In this document: one piece after another, positions 19,955-28,260 of the stretch
Position numbering within the stretch: position 1 is the first letter of the stretch
Layout of the letters: every line of letters begins with the position of its first letter
Source: Bryobacteraceae bacterium
GTDB lineage: Bacteria; Acidobacteriota; Terriglobia; Bryobacterales; Bryobacteraceae
Assembly: GCA_025056455.1 (NCBI GenBank)
Contig: JANWVY010000001.1
Location: 215,757 to 279,756 of the forward strand
Direction: 5' to 3'
DNA length: 64,000 nt
Notes under the pieces: generated by a model
Seen by the model: only the letters and a program-made list of their open reading frames with translations
Database searches by the model: none
What the model was told of the DNA's origin: nothing
Made by a program: the position numbers and the translations under genes

Positions 19955-21100
19955 ATGGCCCCCAAACGAGATTATTACGAGACGCTGGGCGTATCGCGGC
20001 AGGCTTCACAGGAAGAAATTCGTAAAGCCTACCGCCGCCTTGCACGGAAGTATCACCCCGATCTCAATCCTGGGGACAAGGCGGCGGAGGAAAAATTCAA
20101 AAGCGTACAGGAAGCCTATGACGTCCTGAGCGACGAGCGAAAGCGCCAAATGTACGACCAGTTTGGATTCTATAGCGATCAGGGCTTTGCGGGCTCTGGC
20201 CCCGGTCCGCAGCCTGGTTCTGGTCCGACCATGGGCTTTGGCGGCTTTGATTTCTCCGATTTCTTTGGCGCTGGAGGCCACTCCGCAGAAAGCAGCTTTC
20301 GTGACTTGTTCAGTAACTTCTTTGGTCGTGGCCGCCAGACAACACAAACTCGCCAGCCCGAGCGGGGCGCTGACCTCGAATACGCGCTGAACATTGACTT
20401 CTGGCAGTCGATCCGCGGAACTCAAGTCCGTCTCACCATCCATCGCCAGGAGACGTGCCCAGCCTGCCAGGGCAGCGGCGCGAACGGAGGCTCGACCACT
20501 TGCCCGCAGTGTAACGGCGCAGGCAATATTACGCAGATGGCAGGGGCCATGCGATTCAGCCTCACCTGTCCGCGGTGCGGAGGGGCGGGTAAATTACGCA
20601 ACAGTTGCGCGACTTGTGCTGGAGATGGCCGGATTCCTCGGCCCGAGTCAGTTGAGGTGCGAATTCCGCCGGGCACGCGGTCGGGCTCCCGGCTCAGGGT
20701 GAGCGGAAAAGGCAGCGCCGGAACGCTCGGCGCGCCGCCTGGGGATCTCTACATCACCGTGCGCGTGGAGGACCACCCCTTCTTTCACCGCAACGGTGAT
20801 GACATTGAAATCAAGATTCCCATCAGCGTCACGGAAGCGGCCCTAGGCGCCAAGATCGAAGTGCCCACTATTGATGGGCGGGCCATTCTCAAAATCCCTC
20901 CTGGCACGCAGAATGGCCAGAAATTCCGCCTGCGAGAGAAAGGCGTATGGAACGCGAGGGCCAACACCCGCGGCGACCAGATCGTTGAGGTTGTCTTGCA
21001 GGCGCCGAAAGCCAACGACGAGCGAACTCGCGAGATTCTCCGCGAACTCGCAGCTCTTCATCCTGAAGATCCACGCGCCGAAGTTTGGACGCACATCTGA
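19955..21100 (+). CDS. dnaJ: Chaperone protein DnaJ (Hsp40)
   Basis: DnaJ is the co-chaperone that stimulates the DnaK ATPase. The 381-residue protein has an N-terminal J domain with HPD (KYHPDLNPG) at about residues 30-40 and a Gly/Phe-rich linker. Four zinc-finger motifs follow ([32 protein letters not shown]), then the C-terminal substrate-binding domain ([19 protein letters not shown]). ATG 19955 is 8 nt from AGGGAG, which is better placed than GTG 19946. The zinc-finger region makes it a true type I DnaJ, not CbpA. Confidence 0.96.
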   Translation: MAPKRDYYETLGVSRQASQEEIRKAYRRLARKYHPDLNPGDKAAEEKFKSVQEAYDVLSDERKRQMYDQFGFYSDQGFAGSGPGPQPGSGPTMGFGGFDFSDFFGAGGHSAESSFRDLFSNFFGRGRQTTQTRQPERGADLEYALNIDFWQSIRGTQVRLTIHRQETCPACQGSGANGGSTTCPQCNGAGNITQMAGAMRFSLTCPRCGGAGKLRNSCATCAGDGRIPRPESVEVRIPPGTRSGSRLRVSGKGSAGTLGAPPGDLYITVRVEDHPFFHRNGDDIEIKIPISVTEAALGAKIEVPTIDGRAILKIPPGTQNGQKFRLREKGVWNARANTRGDQIVEVVLQAPKANDERTREILRELAALHPEDPRAEVWTHI

Positions 21101-21116
21101 TCGAAAGAGGTGTTCC

Positions 21117-21563
21117 ATGCCGAAGAAGCGTTCCAAGGGAGTGTACATGATCAGTTCGGTTGCCGAGCAGTACGGCATCCACCCGCAAACTCTGCGCCTG
21201 TATGAACGCGAAGGTTTGTTGATGCCTTCCCGCAGTGACGGCAACACCCGGCTCTACACGGATGAGGACTTGGAGCGGTTGGAGGTGATTCTTCAGCTCA
21301 CACGTGAGCTGGGAGTCAATCTAGCCGGCGTGGAGATCATTCTCAACATGCGAGAGAAGATGGCCGCCATGCAACGGCAGATTGAAGAGTTCGTCGCCAC
21401 ACTCAACAAAGAGATCGCGACCCAACTCCAGCAGCAGCCCTCTCCCGAGCCCAGCCATTCGCTAATCCCAGTCGCGCAGCCAATACCCGTTCCGGTGACC
21501 AACCCGGCCAGCGCCGCCAAACCCGCCGAGAGGAGCCGCAAGAAAGAAGCTGGGGGGCGTTGA
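21117..21563 (+). CDS. hspR: MerR-family heat-shock repressor HspR
   Basis: The 148-residue regulator starts at ATG 21117, 6 nt after AAAGAGG. The reading frame continues upstream inside dnaJ but in another frame, so the longer ORF is not real. The MerR helix-turn-helix is clear (ISSVAEQYGIHPQTLRLYEREGL), as is the coiled-coil dimer helix (residues about 65-110). The tail is Pro/Ala-rich and ends in basic residues. HspR with DnaK as co-repressor represses the dnaK operon in Actinobacteria; position 16 bp after dnaJ supports the same role here. Confidence 0.92.
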   Translation: MPKKRSKGVYMISSVAEQYGIHPQTLRLYEREGLLMPSRSDGNTRLYTDEDLERLEVILQLTRELGVNLAGVEIILNMREKMAAMQRQIEEFVATLNKEIATQLQQQPSPEPSHSLIPVAQPIPVPVTNPASAAKPAERSRKKEAGGR

Positions 21564-21771
21564 CTCTCACTCGACGATTCACCCGCTTCAGAGTGAGCCC
21601 GATTACCTTGCCCCGTAAGTCTCCAGCGCCCACCCATTCTCTGCCCCCGTCGATCCTCTGGTGGCTCGCCGTCACCGAGGTGTTCGCTCCCCTTCGACCT
21701 CCGCGCCGCCCAGTCGCCGGGGCAGCCCTCTGGAGAGGTCGCTAATGAGATTCCGCTCGTGGTTGCCGCGC

Positions 21772-23397
21772 TTACCGGCCGCCAGCGCCGCCCGCGCTGA
21801 GTTGCCCTTTGTGCAGAGCCGCTAAACCTCGAGTAGCGGCAAAGCTCCCTGGGTATTGCTCGAGCGCCTCGCGGAAGGCTCGTTCCGCGAGTTGGGTTTG
21901 TCCCAACGACAGCGCCAGCCGCCCGAGGGCCTCGTTCACCGGACGCGGGTAGAACGGCGGTTCGCTGTAGACAAGGGCCCTCTCACGTTTGGCCGCTACC
22001 TGCAATTTCTCGATCGCCTCTTGGATCTTGCCCCGCGCCGCCAGGATGTGCCCGAGCAGCTCCTGCCGGGCGACTCGCAATTCTGCCGGCACCGGCTGTT
22101 TCACCTGCTCTTGGTAGGAATCGAGTGCATCGTCCATCGCTTCGAGCGCCTTTTGGGCACCTTTGGCATTGCCTTTGGCAGCCGAGGCCACGCCCACTGC
22201 CCAGTGTCTCCAGGCACGCTCCCGGGGCTTATCGTAATGGGGCAGCGACTGGCCATCGAGAATCTCATCCCAGCGCTCGTTCTGTACTAGAGCGCGCATC
22301 AGGGCAAACCAACCTTGCCGGTAGGCGGTGCGGTTGTTATCGAGCGCAGCTTTCTCGCGCGGATTCTCCTCAAACGCCAGTAAGCTCCGCGCGGCCTTGA
22401 CGGCTTCCTCCGTTTTGCCCTGAAAACTGTAGGCGGTGGAAAGAAAATGCACGTTGTGTCCGTGGTGAGCGGTCGAGTAGAGCGAATCGGCACGGATCCA
22501 CTTCAATTCGTTTTCGGCGGCCTCGGAAAAGGATTTCACCGCGTCGTCCCAGCGGGCGGTTTGCGCATAGATATGCCCGGGCATATGGAGCGCATGGGGA
22601 ATGTTGGGGACCAGCTCTGCATATCGTTTACAGCTCGGCCACGCCTCGTGGGCGAAGGAAGAGCCTTCAAAGCCATGGATCACATAGTGGTGTACCCCGG
22701 GATGATCCGGGGCCTCGACGAGCAACTGGCGGAGCAACTCCACCGCTTCCATGCTGCCTTCCCGGGGTTGATGACCGGGTAGTTCGAATCCCCGCATGAG
22801 GTGTAAAGCGAGATAGCTTTTTGCCTCGACCTGATCTGGGTACTTGGCAACAATGGAGCGCAGCGCCTGGATGTAGTCGGTATCGGGGTCCTTGGAGCGG
22901 AGGTCGCGGCGAGCAGCAACGGCGGCCACGTACATTTTCTCAAGCTCGGTCACTTGCTCGCCCTGCGCGAGCTCCAAGGCCCGGCTGACGGCCTCCTGCA
23001 CCCGGTCAAAGGCATCCGCGTTGCGGAGGTTGGAGTAAGTTTGCAACTGGAACCGGGGACGAAAATCTCCCAGGGCGACCATGGCCACGCCCCACCACGG
23101 CATGGGCGATTTCGGATCAAGCGCAGCGGCCTGCAAGAACGAGCGCTCTGCTTCCACGGTCCAAAACGAGTGCATTTGCGCCACACCTTGCGTAAAGAAT
23201 TTCTGCGCTTCCGGGTTGGAGGTTGTGATCGGGAAGCGAATAAACTCGCTGCCCTGCCCCGGCAGCAGCTTGGCGGGCAAGGACGGGGCGACCCGGCTGG
23301 CTGCTGGCGCGCAAAGATCTTTCGACTTTGTGGCGGTTTTTTCGCCATAGGCTGAAAACAACCCTCCGATCGTCCAAAGCAGAAACAGAATCCGCAT
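21772..23397 (-). CDS. Secreted TPR-repeat protein
   Basis: The protein has 541 residues. ATG 23397 overlaps the upstream stop (TGATG) and lies 5-6 nt after GGGAGGG, so it is preferred over the adjacent TTG. A signal peptide (MRILFLLWTIGGLFSAYG) is followed by helical tetratricopeptide-type repeats. Motifs include AQKFFTQGVAQMHSFW, AERSFLQAAALDPKSPMPWWG and QLAERAFREALEQYPGSFAA. The invariant-looking HHYVIHGFEGSSFAHEAWPS stretch and the HMPGHIY motif are typical of this family of unknown function. It is translationally coupled to the SCO1 gene. Confidence 0.88.
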   Translation of the reverse strand: MRILFLLWTIGGLFSAYGEKTATKSKDLCAPAASRVAPSLPAKLLPGQGSEFIRFPITTSNPEAQKFFTQGVAQMHSFWTVEAERSFLQAAALDPKSPMPWWGVAMVALGDFRPRFQLQTYSNLRNADAFDRVQEAVSRALELAQGEQVTELEKMYVAAVAARRDLRSKDPDTDYIQALRSIVAKYPDQVEAKSYLALHLMRGFELPGHQPREGSMEAVELLRQLLVEAPDHPGVHHYVIHGFEGSSFAHEAWPSCKRYAELVPNIPHALHMPGHIYAQTARWDDAVKSFSEAAENELKWIRADSLYSTAHHGHNVHFLSTAYSFQGKTEEAVKAARSLLAFEENPREKAALDNNRTAYRQGWFALMRALVQNERWDEILDGQSLPHYDKPRERAWRHWAVGVASAAKGNAKGAQKALEAMDDALDSYQEQVKQPVPAELRVARQELLGHILAARGKIQEAIEKLQVAAKRERALVYSEPPFYPRPVNEALGRLALSLGQTQLAERAFREALEQYPGSFAATRGLAALHKGQLSAGGAGGR

Positions 23398-24257
23398 CAA
23401 TCCCTCCCTAATTCCCAGGCAATCAGATCCCCCAGCTGCTGAGCGTTAAAGGAAAGCCCTTCAATCAGTGCAGCCAGCCGTCCCTGGCGGTTCACAATCC
23501 CTATAGTGGAATTATGCGTGATCACGCCCTCTTCTGGCCAGTAGAGGATCCCAAATTGTCCGGCGACTTCCCGGATTTCAGCCTCCGTCCCGGTTAAGAA
23601 ACGCCATCCGGATTTCGCTCCCCAGAGCTGCGCGTAGCGGGCTAGGACTGCCGGCGTATCATGGCGCGGATCAAGCGTGACGCTGAGCAGAACGAGATCG
23701 CGGTCCATAAAGGGCGCAAAACGCCGCTGGAGCCGCGCAAAGGTCGCCGCCAGCCGAGGGCAGATCTCGGCGACCGGACACCGCGTATACAGAAACTGAA
23801 TGGCCACAACCTTGCCTTGCAGCTCGCCGATGGCGAGTGTGTTCTGGTGATGGTCCACCAGTTTCCAGGGTGGCACGGGCGCCCCGATCTGAAGCTTTTG
23901 CGGGGGTGGCTCAAGCACGAGCCGGCGGCCGTCCTGCTCGATTTCGTTGGCCGGGAGGCGCAACCGGATTCGCCGCGCTTGCATCTTGGCAAGCTCAAAT
24001 TCGATGAGCGAACCTGGCGCCAAGAGCTTCAGCTGCTGTTTCTCGTGGACGCGGAGCGGCATGGTCATGGCTGGCATCACTCCCTCAATCGCCTTATGCG
24101 ACACGAGGATCGTTTGCGAGCTGGGGTTGACCGAAAGGACCAATCCCTCGACCGTATATCGCTTTGCGCAGCCAGCAAGCATCGCAGCGCAAGGCAAAAT
24201 GGCGGCCAGCCAGTTCCTGCTACGGGAAGAAATACAGAATGTCAGGTCGGACGCCAT
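23397..24257 (-). CDS. Lipoprotein with CusF-like copper domain fused to SCO1/SenC thioredoxin-like domain
   Basis: The protein has 286 residues. ATG 24257 was chosen because it gives a lipoprotein signal with lipobox LAGC (Cys about residue 30). Residues about 34-90 resemble CusF/CopC-type copper-binding domains (EGLVLSVN, GVMPAMTMPLRV, where MxM-type Met residues bind Cu in the family). Residues about 125-280 are SCO1/SenC-like, with the redox pair C-P-V-A-E-I-C (160 and 166) and a conserved His (ITHNST, about 249). Such proteins deliver copper to cytochrome oxidase CuA or protect from copper. Its start overlaps the FkbM gene by 38 bp. Confidence 0.85.
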   Translation of the reverse strand: MASDLTFCISSRSRNWLAAILPCAAMLAGCAKRYTVEGLVLSVNPSSQTILVSHKAIEGVMPAMTMPLRVHEKQQLKLLAPGSLIEFELAKMQARRIRLRLPANEIEQDGRRLVLEPPPQKLQIGAPVPPWKLVDHHQNTLAIGELQGKVVAIQFLYTRCPVAEICPRLAATFARLQRRFAPFMDRDLVLLSVTLDPRHDTPAVLARYAQLWGAKSGWRFLTGTEAEIREVAGQFGILYWPEEGVITHNSTIGIVNRQGRLAALIEGLSFNAQQLGDLIAWELGRD

Positions 24258-25122
24258 AGCCAGATTCGGCGCAGGGGCCGCATTCCACGCGATAGCCCGG
24301 GAACGCGTCTTTGGCGACCCGCGGCACTTCGACCGGATGATCCGGCTGGTGGTAGGTGGAAAGCGCCATCCGCGGGTGGAACTTGGCGATTGTGTTCTTG
24401 GCGCCGCGCAAGGCCCGCACCTCCGCTCCCTCAATGTCCATTTTGATGAAGTCGACCCGTTCGAGTTTGAGCTCCTCCACGAGGCGGTCGATGGTGGTTA
24501 GGGGAACTCTTTCCACCGCCTTCCAATCCTCGCGCTGGATTACGAAACTGTCTGCGGCGGAATTGTGTGGGTCCACGTGCAAGACGAGAAAATCCTCCTG
24601 ATCCCAGACGCCTTTGGGATAGATGATGACGCGGCCCTGCTGGACCTCCTGAGCAAAGTTTCGCCGCAGGCACTCCAGATTTTCGGGCGCCGGCTCGATG
24701 GCGACCACCAGTTTTGCTCCCGCTTTCAGACAAGCCCGGGTATAGACGCCCACATTCGCGCCACAGTCCAACACCACGTCGCCTGGTTTCACGCCGCGGC
24801 CGTTCCAGCCGTAAATGTTGCGCGCCTGCTCTGCCAAGTTAAACGGCAGCACGTATTCACTGCCGTCTGGAAGCCAGTACCTGCCATCGGGGGTCTCCCA
24901 AAGCTGAAAACCTTTCGGATCTTTTTCAATCAGTTTGCTGGCCGCCAGAATTTCATCCTTCTTCGCAATTTGTTCCTTGACGTCGCTTGCCGCGCGGATG
25001 GCGTTTGAAAACGGGCAATTCTGATTGCGGCCCAGAAGGTACCAGGCGGATAAGCGCGCCGGGGCGTAATGATAGAGCGCGAAGAGGCTTCCGACAACAA
25101 CGAGAAGGAGGATCTTCTTCAC
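24220..25122 (-). CDS. FkbM-family SAM-dependent methyltransferase, membrane-anchored
   Basis: The protein has 300 residues. It begins with an N-terminal hydrophobic segment (KKILLLVVVGSLFALYHYA), probably a membrane anchor. The SAM-binding motif is VVLDCGANVGVYTRACL, with AIEPAPENLECLRRNF after it. The FkbM signature RVDFIKMDIEGAEVRALRGA is at about residues 230-250. It heads an overlapping operon with the SCO1 lipoprotein and TPR gene. The acceptor (sugar, lipid or other) is unknown. Confidence 0.88.
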   Translation of the reverse strand: MKKILLLVVVGSLFALYHYAPARLSAWYLLGRNQNCPFSNAIRAASDVKEQIAKKDEILAASKLIEKDPKGFQLWETPDGRYWLPDGSEYVLPFNLAEQARNIYGWNGRGVKPGDVVLDCGANVGVYTRACLKAGAKLVVAIEPAPENLECLRRNFAQEVQQGRVIIYPKGVWDQEDFLVLHVDPHNSAADSFVIQREDWKAVERVPLTTIDRLVEELKLERVDFIKMDIEGAEVRALRGAKNTIAKFHPRMALSTYHQPDHPVEVPRVAKDAFPGYRVECGPCAESGYGVRPDILYFFP

Positions 25123-25192
25123 TGAGCATGACTATAGCACTGGCCATCGTCCGGCACCATAGTTGCTGAGAAAAAGCAGGCCGGAGTGGTGT

Positions 25193-25822
25193 ATGACTTT
25201 TACCCGCTCGCTATTGTTGATTCTTCTGGTTTTACTTGCAATTTTTTGGCGGCGCGTGTTGTTTGTTGGGGGAGGAGGTCTGGTCTCCCTGGGGCATTTG
25301 ATCCAGGGCGTTGTTTCTGGTTTCGACCGCAAAGGCGAAATTGGAGCACCAGAAGAAATTCTAGAGCGAGTGTTAACCGACAACGAGCAAGCCTCGCAGG
25401 TGGAAAGGTGGCTCGGGGGGCCTGCCCATAAGCCAGAGGTCATGATCGTGATGTGCATGGACCCGCGATTGAATTCCGAGGTCATTGTGGGTGACTCGCG
25501 GCACTATTACGACGTCGTCCGTTTGCCGGGTTCCGTATTGTCGGAGGATGTCATCGAGGCCATTGAACTGGGCGTTCAAGAGCACCGTCTAAAAGTCGTG
25601 CTTTTGACAACGCATACCGATTGCGCGATGGAAAAGGTTGCGCACAGCGCGGCAGCCAAGGAATACCCAGTCCTTTCTCTTGCCGTCCAACGGAGAGAGG
25701 AGATGTTCCAGCGATTGTTGCAACGTCCTGCCATCGCTAGCCGCCTGCAAGCGGGGACGCTTCTTGTGCGGCGCTTCCAAATTGACACCACCACGGGGAG
25801 GCTGCTTCCACCCCAGCCTTGA
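25193..25822 (+). CDS. Membrane-anchored beta-carbonic anhydrase-like protein
   Basis: The protein has 209 residues. ATG 25193 follows GGAGTGG and gives an N-terminal transmembrane helix (MTFTRSLLLILLVLLAIFW). The three beta-class zinc ligands can be seen: Cys88 in C-M-D-P-R, with Asp90 and Arg92, and His141/Cys144 in HTDC. Between them is VVRLPGSVLSEDVIEAIE, as in the family. It would interconvert CO2 and bicarbonate at the membrane or in the periplasm, but many proteins of this distant branch are untested. It is monocistronic, and its 3' end carries a 30-bp element that is repeated downstream. Confidence 0.75.
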   Translation: MTFTRSLLLILLVLLAIFWRRVLFVGGGGLVSLGHLIQGVVSGFDRKGEIGAPEEILERVLTDNEQASQVERWLGGPAHKPEVMIVMCMDPRLNSEVIVGDSRHYYDVVRLPGSVLSEDVIEAIELGVQEHRLKVVLLTTHTDCAMEKVAHSAAAKEYPVLSLAVQRREEMFQRLLQRPAIASRLQAGTLLVRRFQIDTTTGRLLPPQP

Positions 25823-25857
25823 CGAGGCGAATGCAATCCCGCCCTAGGGCCTAGCGC

Positions 25858-26562
25858 CTAATCAAGCTCGGCCGGTCCATTTTGTCCCAGCCTGGACGAG
25901 GCAGGCGGAATCCCGCACAAGGACAGGCGGAACCACGGCAGATGCCGCCGCACACAAACGTGAGTAAGTCCGGCTTGTTGTGCAAGGGCAAGCAATTCCG
26001 CAGGTCGAAATCCAGCGGCCACCGAACGCATGCCGTCGTGGATCGTTATCGGATGCCAGTCAAAGAGGAACAGCGTTGCAGGAAGGAACGCATAAGCCAG
26101 GGGATGGCGTTCCAGATCGTTCACCAGCAGCTGGCCTCGCGACAACTTGGCCAGCTCTCGTAGCAGACGCACAATTTCCGGATCCGTAAAATGATGGAGC
26201 AATAAATTGCAGGTCACCACATCGAAGCTGCGTTCGCGGAAAGGCAGATCACGCACATCGGCCACGAGCTTCGGCCAGGGGGCGTCCCTCAAATGCAGGA
26301 GCTTAAGGTCGCAGCTGACCAATCGCGCTCGCGGAAAAGCTTGTTGTAAATACCGCGCGAAATCTCCGTTGCCAGAACCGATGTCGAGGAGGAGGAAAGG
26401 CTCCTGAGAGGAGCGCCATCGCCGGATTTCCCGCTTCATCACCCCGTAGCCGCCCAGCCAGCGATTGATCCGGCTTAGATCGCGCAGGTTAGCGCGGGCG
26501 TCACTTTCGGGTGCTGTGGGGAGCAATTCGGGCTCGAGGATTCGTTGCCGAAGCCGCTGCAT
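25858..26562 (-). CDS. Class I SAM-dependent methyltransferase
   Basis: The protein has 234 residues with a Rossmann methyltransferase core: LLDIGSGNGDFARYL (motif I), VSCDLKLLHL (acidic residue binding SAM ribose), and SFDVVTCNLLLHHF (motif IV). No signal peptide is present. It starts with a helical N-terminus and is divergently arranged with tdk, with an overlap-free 24-bp gap. The substrate is unknown; relatives are often found near polyketide or flavin-oxidoreductase genes, but none is here. Confidence 0.85.
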   Translation of the reverse strand: MQRLRQRILEPELLPTAPESDARANLRDLSRINRWLGGYGVMKREIRRWRSSQEPFLLLDIGSGNGDFARYLQQAFPRARLVSCDLKLLHLRDAPWPKLVADVRDLPFRERSFDVVTCNLLLHHFTDPEIVRLLRELAKLSRGQLLVNDLERHPLAYAFLPATLFLFDWHPITIHDGMRSVAAGFRPAELLALAQQAGLTHVCVRRHLPWFRLSLCGIPPASSRLGQNGPAELD

Positions 26563-26586
26563 GAGACCTATGTTAAGCTGTGCCGA

Positions 26587-27201
26587 GTGGACATCGTAAG
26601 CGTTAACACTGGCTGGATTGAAGTCATTTGCGGTCCGATGTTTTCGGGCAAAAGCGAAGAGCTGATCCGGCGCTTGCGCCGGGCCATGATCGCGCGGAAA
26701 CGGGTCCAGGTCTTTAAACCGGCTCTTGATGACCGCTACTCCAGCAATGAAATCGTCTCACACGCCGATCAGCGGATGCGCTCCGAAGTTGTGACCGGGG
26801 CCGATCAAATCCTCGAACGGCTGGACTGGCGCGCCCAAGTCGTGGGAGTGGACGAGGCAAATTTCTTGGGGCCACGTTTAGTGGCTGTCGCCAGCCAGCT
26901 TGCCGACGCGGGCAAGCAGGTGATTATCGCCGGTCTGGACACCGACTACATGGGAAGACCATTCGCACCCATCCCGGAACTTCTTGCCTTGGCCGAGTCC
27001 ATCACGAAGACTTTGGCCATCTGCATGCGTTGCGGCAACCCGGCCAAACACACGCAGCGGTTGGTGGAAAGCGACGATCTGATTGTGGTGGGAGCAGCGG
27101 GAATGTATGAAGCGCGGTGCCGCCGCTGCTTCGAGCCGGGAGCGCCCAAACAGGAAGCGTTCGACTTCGCCCGAGCTGGAAGGCAGCAGGCGGCCGATTA
27201 A
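26587..27201 (+). CDS. tdk: Thymidine kinase, type II
   Basis: This enzyme phosphorylates thymidine to dTMP in the salvage pathway. GTG 26587 gives 204 residues, close to the family size; the longer ORF from 26545 adds sequence overlapping the divergent gene. The P-loop GPMFSGKSEEL is at residues about 14-24, with a DEANFLG segment after it and a zinc ribbon near the C-terminus (CMRCGNPA and CRRCFEPG). The ispE start follows one base after the stop, so the two genes are probably co-transcribed. Confidence 0.95.
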   Translation: MDIVSVNTGWIEVICGPMFSGKSEELIRRLRRAMIARKRVQVFKPALDDRYSSNEIVSHADQRMRSEVVTGADQILERLDWRAQVVGVDEANFLGPRLVAVASQLADAGKQVIIAGLDTDYMGRPFAPIPELLALAESITKTLAICMRCGNPAKHTQRLVESDDLIVVGAAGMYEARCRRCFEPGAPKQEAFDFARAGRQQAAD

Positions 27202-27202
27202 C

Positions 27203-28105
27203 ATGGTGAGATTTCGCGCCGTGCGCGTGAAGGCGCTAGCCAAAATCAATTTGTCGTTGCGCGTCCTTCACCGCCGCCCGGATGGTTACCACGAGCTGCG
27301 AACGGTTTTCCAGACCATATCGCTCGCGGATGAAATCAGCCTTCGCTTCCGGGCGCAGGCGAGGACCACCGTGTGCGATGAGTCCTCGCTGCGGCTCGAG
27401 GGCAATCTCGCCGTTCGGGCAGCTCAAGCGGTTTTGGAGGCGCTTGGAGTTTGCGGCGAGGTGCGTTTGAACTTACGAAAAAGAATTCCGATGGGCGCTG
27501 GCCTCGGTGGCGGGTCAAGCGACGCGGCAGCGGTTTTGATGGCGCTCCCGTTCCTGCTGCGCCGGGAATTGCCTCGGGAGACGCTGGCCGGCCTCGCGGC
27601 CGGCTTGGGCAGTGACGTTCCGTATTTTCTCCTCGGTGGGACCGCACTCGGGCTCAGCCGGGGCGAGGAGCTCTATCCGCTCCCCCAGCTCCCATCCTGT
27701 TACGGCCTGTTGCTCACTCCCCCCATTCACGTCTCTACAGCCACGGCCTATCAAGCCTTGTGCCGGGATCTCGAGCTTATGTCAGCCCAAGAGTACTCGC
27801 TGCGGAGCTGGGGCCTCAGCAAGCAGGCGACCCTCGAGCAGTGGGCGCCGTTCTGCACCAACGATTTTGAGCCAGCCATCTTTGCGCGCCACCCCGAGCT
27901 GGGCCATCTTCACGAGAAGATGCGGCGCGCCGGCGCTGTTATTGCACGCATGACTGGCAGTGGTTCGGCCATCTACGGGCTGTTTGCTAGTCGCGAGGCT
28001 GCGAGACAGGCAGCGCGGCGGTTTCGGGAAACGCCTCATTTCCTTTTTCGAACTATTAACAAGCCCCAGTATGACCGCATATGGGCCAAAAGCTTCCATG
28101 CCTGA
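27203..28105 (+). CDS. ispE: 4-(cytidine 5'-diphospho)-2-C-methyl-D-erythritol kinase
   Basis: IspE is a GHMP-family kinase of the MEP isoprenoid pathway. The 300-residue protein starts at ATG 27203 (VRFRAVRVKALAKINLSLRV). Motif 1 is KALAKINLSL with PDGYHEL after it, motif 2 is IPMGAGLGGGSSDAAAVL, and motif 3 is IARMTGSGSAIYGLF. The longer upstream frame lies inside tdk and is not real. It is coupled to tdk, an unusual pairing that may only reflect dense packing. Confidence 0.96.
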   Translation: MVRFRAVRVKALAKINLSLRVLHRRPDGYHELRTVFQTISLADEISLRFRAQARTTVCDESSLRLEGNLAVRAAQAVLEALGVCGEVRLNLRKRIPMGAGLGGGSSDAAAVLMALPFLLRRELPRETLAGLAAGLGSDVPYFLLGGTALGLSRGEELYPLPQLPSCYGLLLTPPIHVSTATAYQALCRDLELMSAQEYSLRSWGLSKQATLEQWAPFCTNDFEPAIFARHPELGHLHEKMRRAGAVIARMTGSGSAIYGLFASREAARQAARRFRETPHFLFRTINKPQYDRIWAKSFHA

Positions 28106-28117
28106 TGGCCTCCCTCC

Positions 28118-28182
28118 ACCCGTTCTCCCGCTGGAATACCCGTTCTCCCGCTGGAATCCGGCGAGCGGATTCAACTCGCCGG
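28118..28182. repeat. 20-bp perfect tandem duplication followed by 8-bp hairpin
   Basis: ACCCGTTCTCCCGCTGGAAT occurs at 28118-28137 and again at 28138-28157 without spacer. It is followed by CCGGCGAG (28158-28165) and CTCGCCGG (28175-28182) around a 9-nt loop. It lies between convergent ispE and the His-rich membrane gene. No T-run follows on either strand, so it is not a canonical terminator. Confidence 0.8.
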
Positions 28183-28260
28183 CAAAAACTGCTGATCAAC
28201 CAAAACAAAGGGCAGTTGGGGACTTCCTCCAAGGACGCGGACAGCCGGCTCGCGCCGAGT

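Noticed and set aside
19116..20045. 309-codon minus-strand open frame antisense to dnaK
   Set aside because: It is a shadow of the dnaK codon pattern in high-GC DNA; it has no family motif, and dnaK on the other strand is certain.
20871..21116. N-terminal extension of the HspR frame into dnaJ
   Set aside because: It overlaps the end of dnaJ in another frame, while ATG 21117 has a ribosome site and begins at the MerR fold.
22770..22800. tRNA T-loop-like word (GTTCGAATCC) in the TPR gene
   Set aside because: No anticodon or acceptor stems can be folded around it, and it lies within coding sequence.
24258..24434. Longer N-terminus of the SCO1 lipoprotein
   Set aside because: The added 59 residues lie within the FkbM gene and would bury the lipobox; ATG 24257 gives a normal lipoprotein signal.
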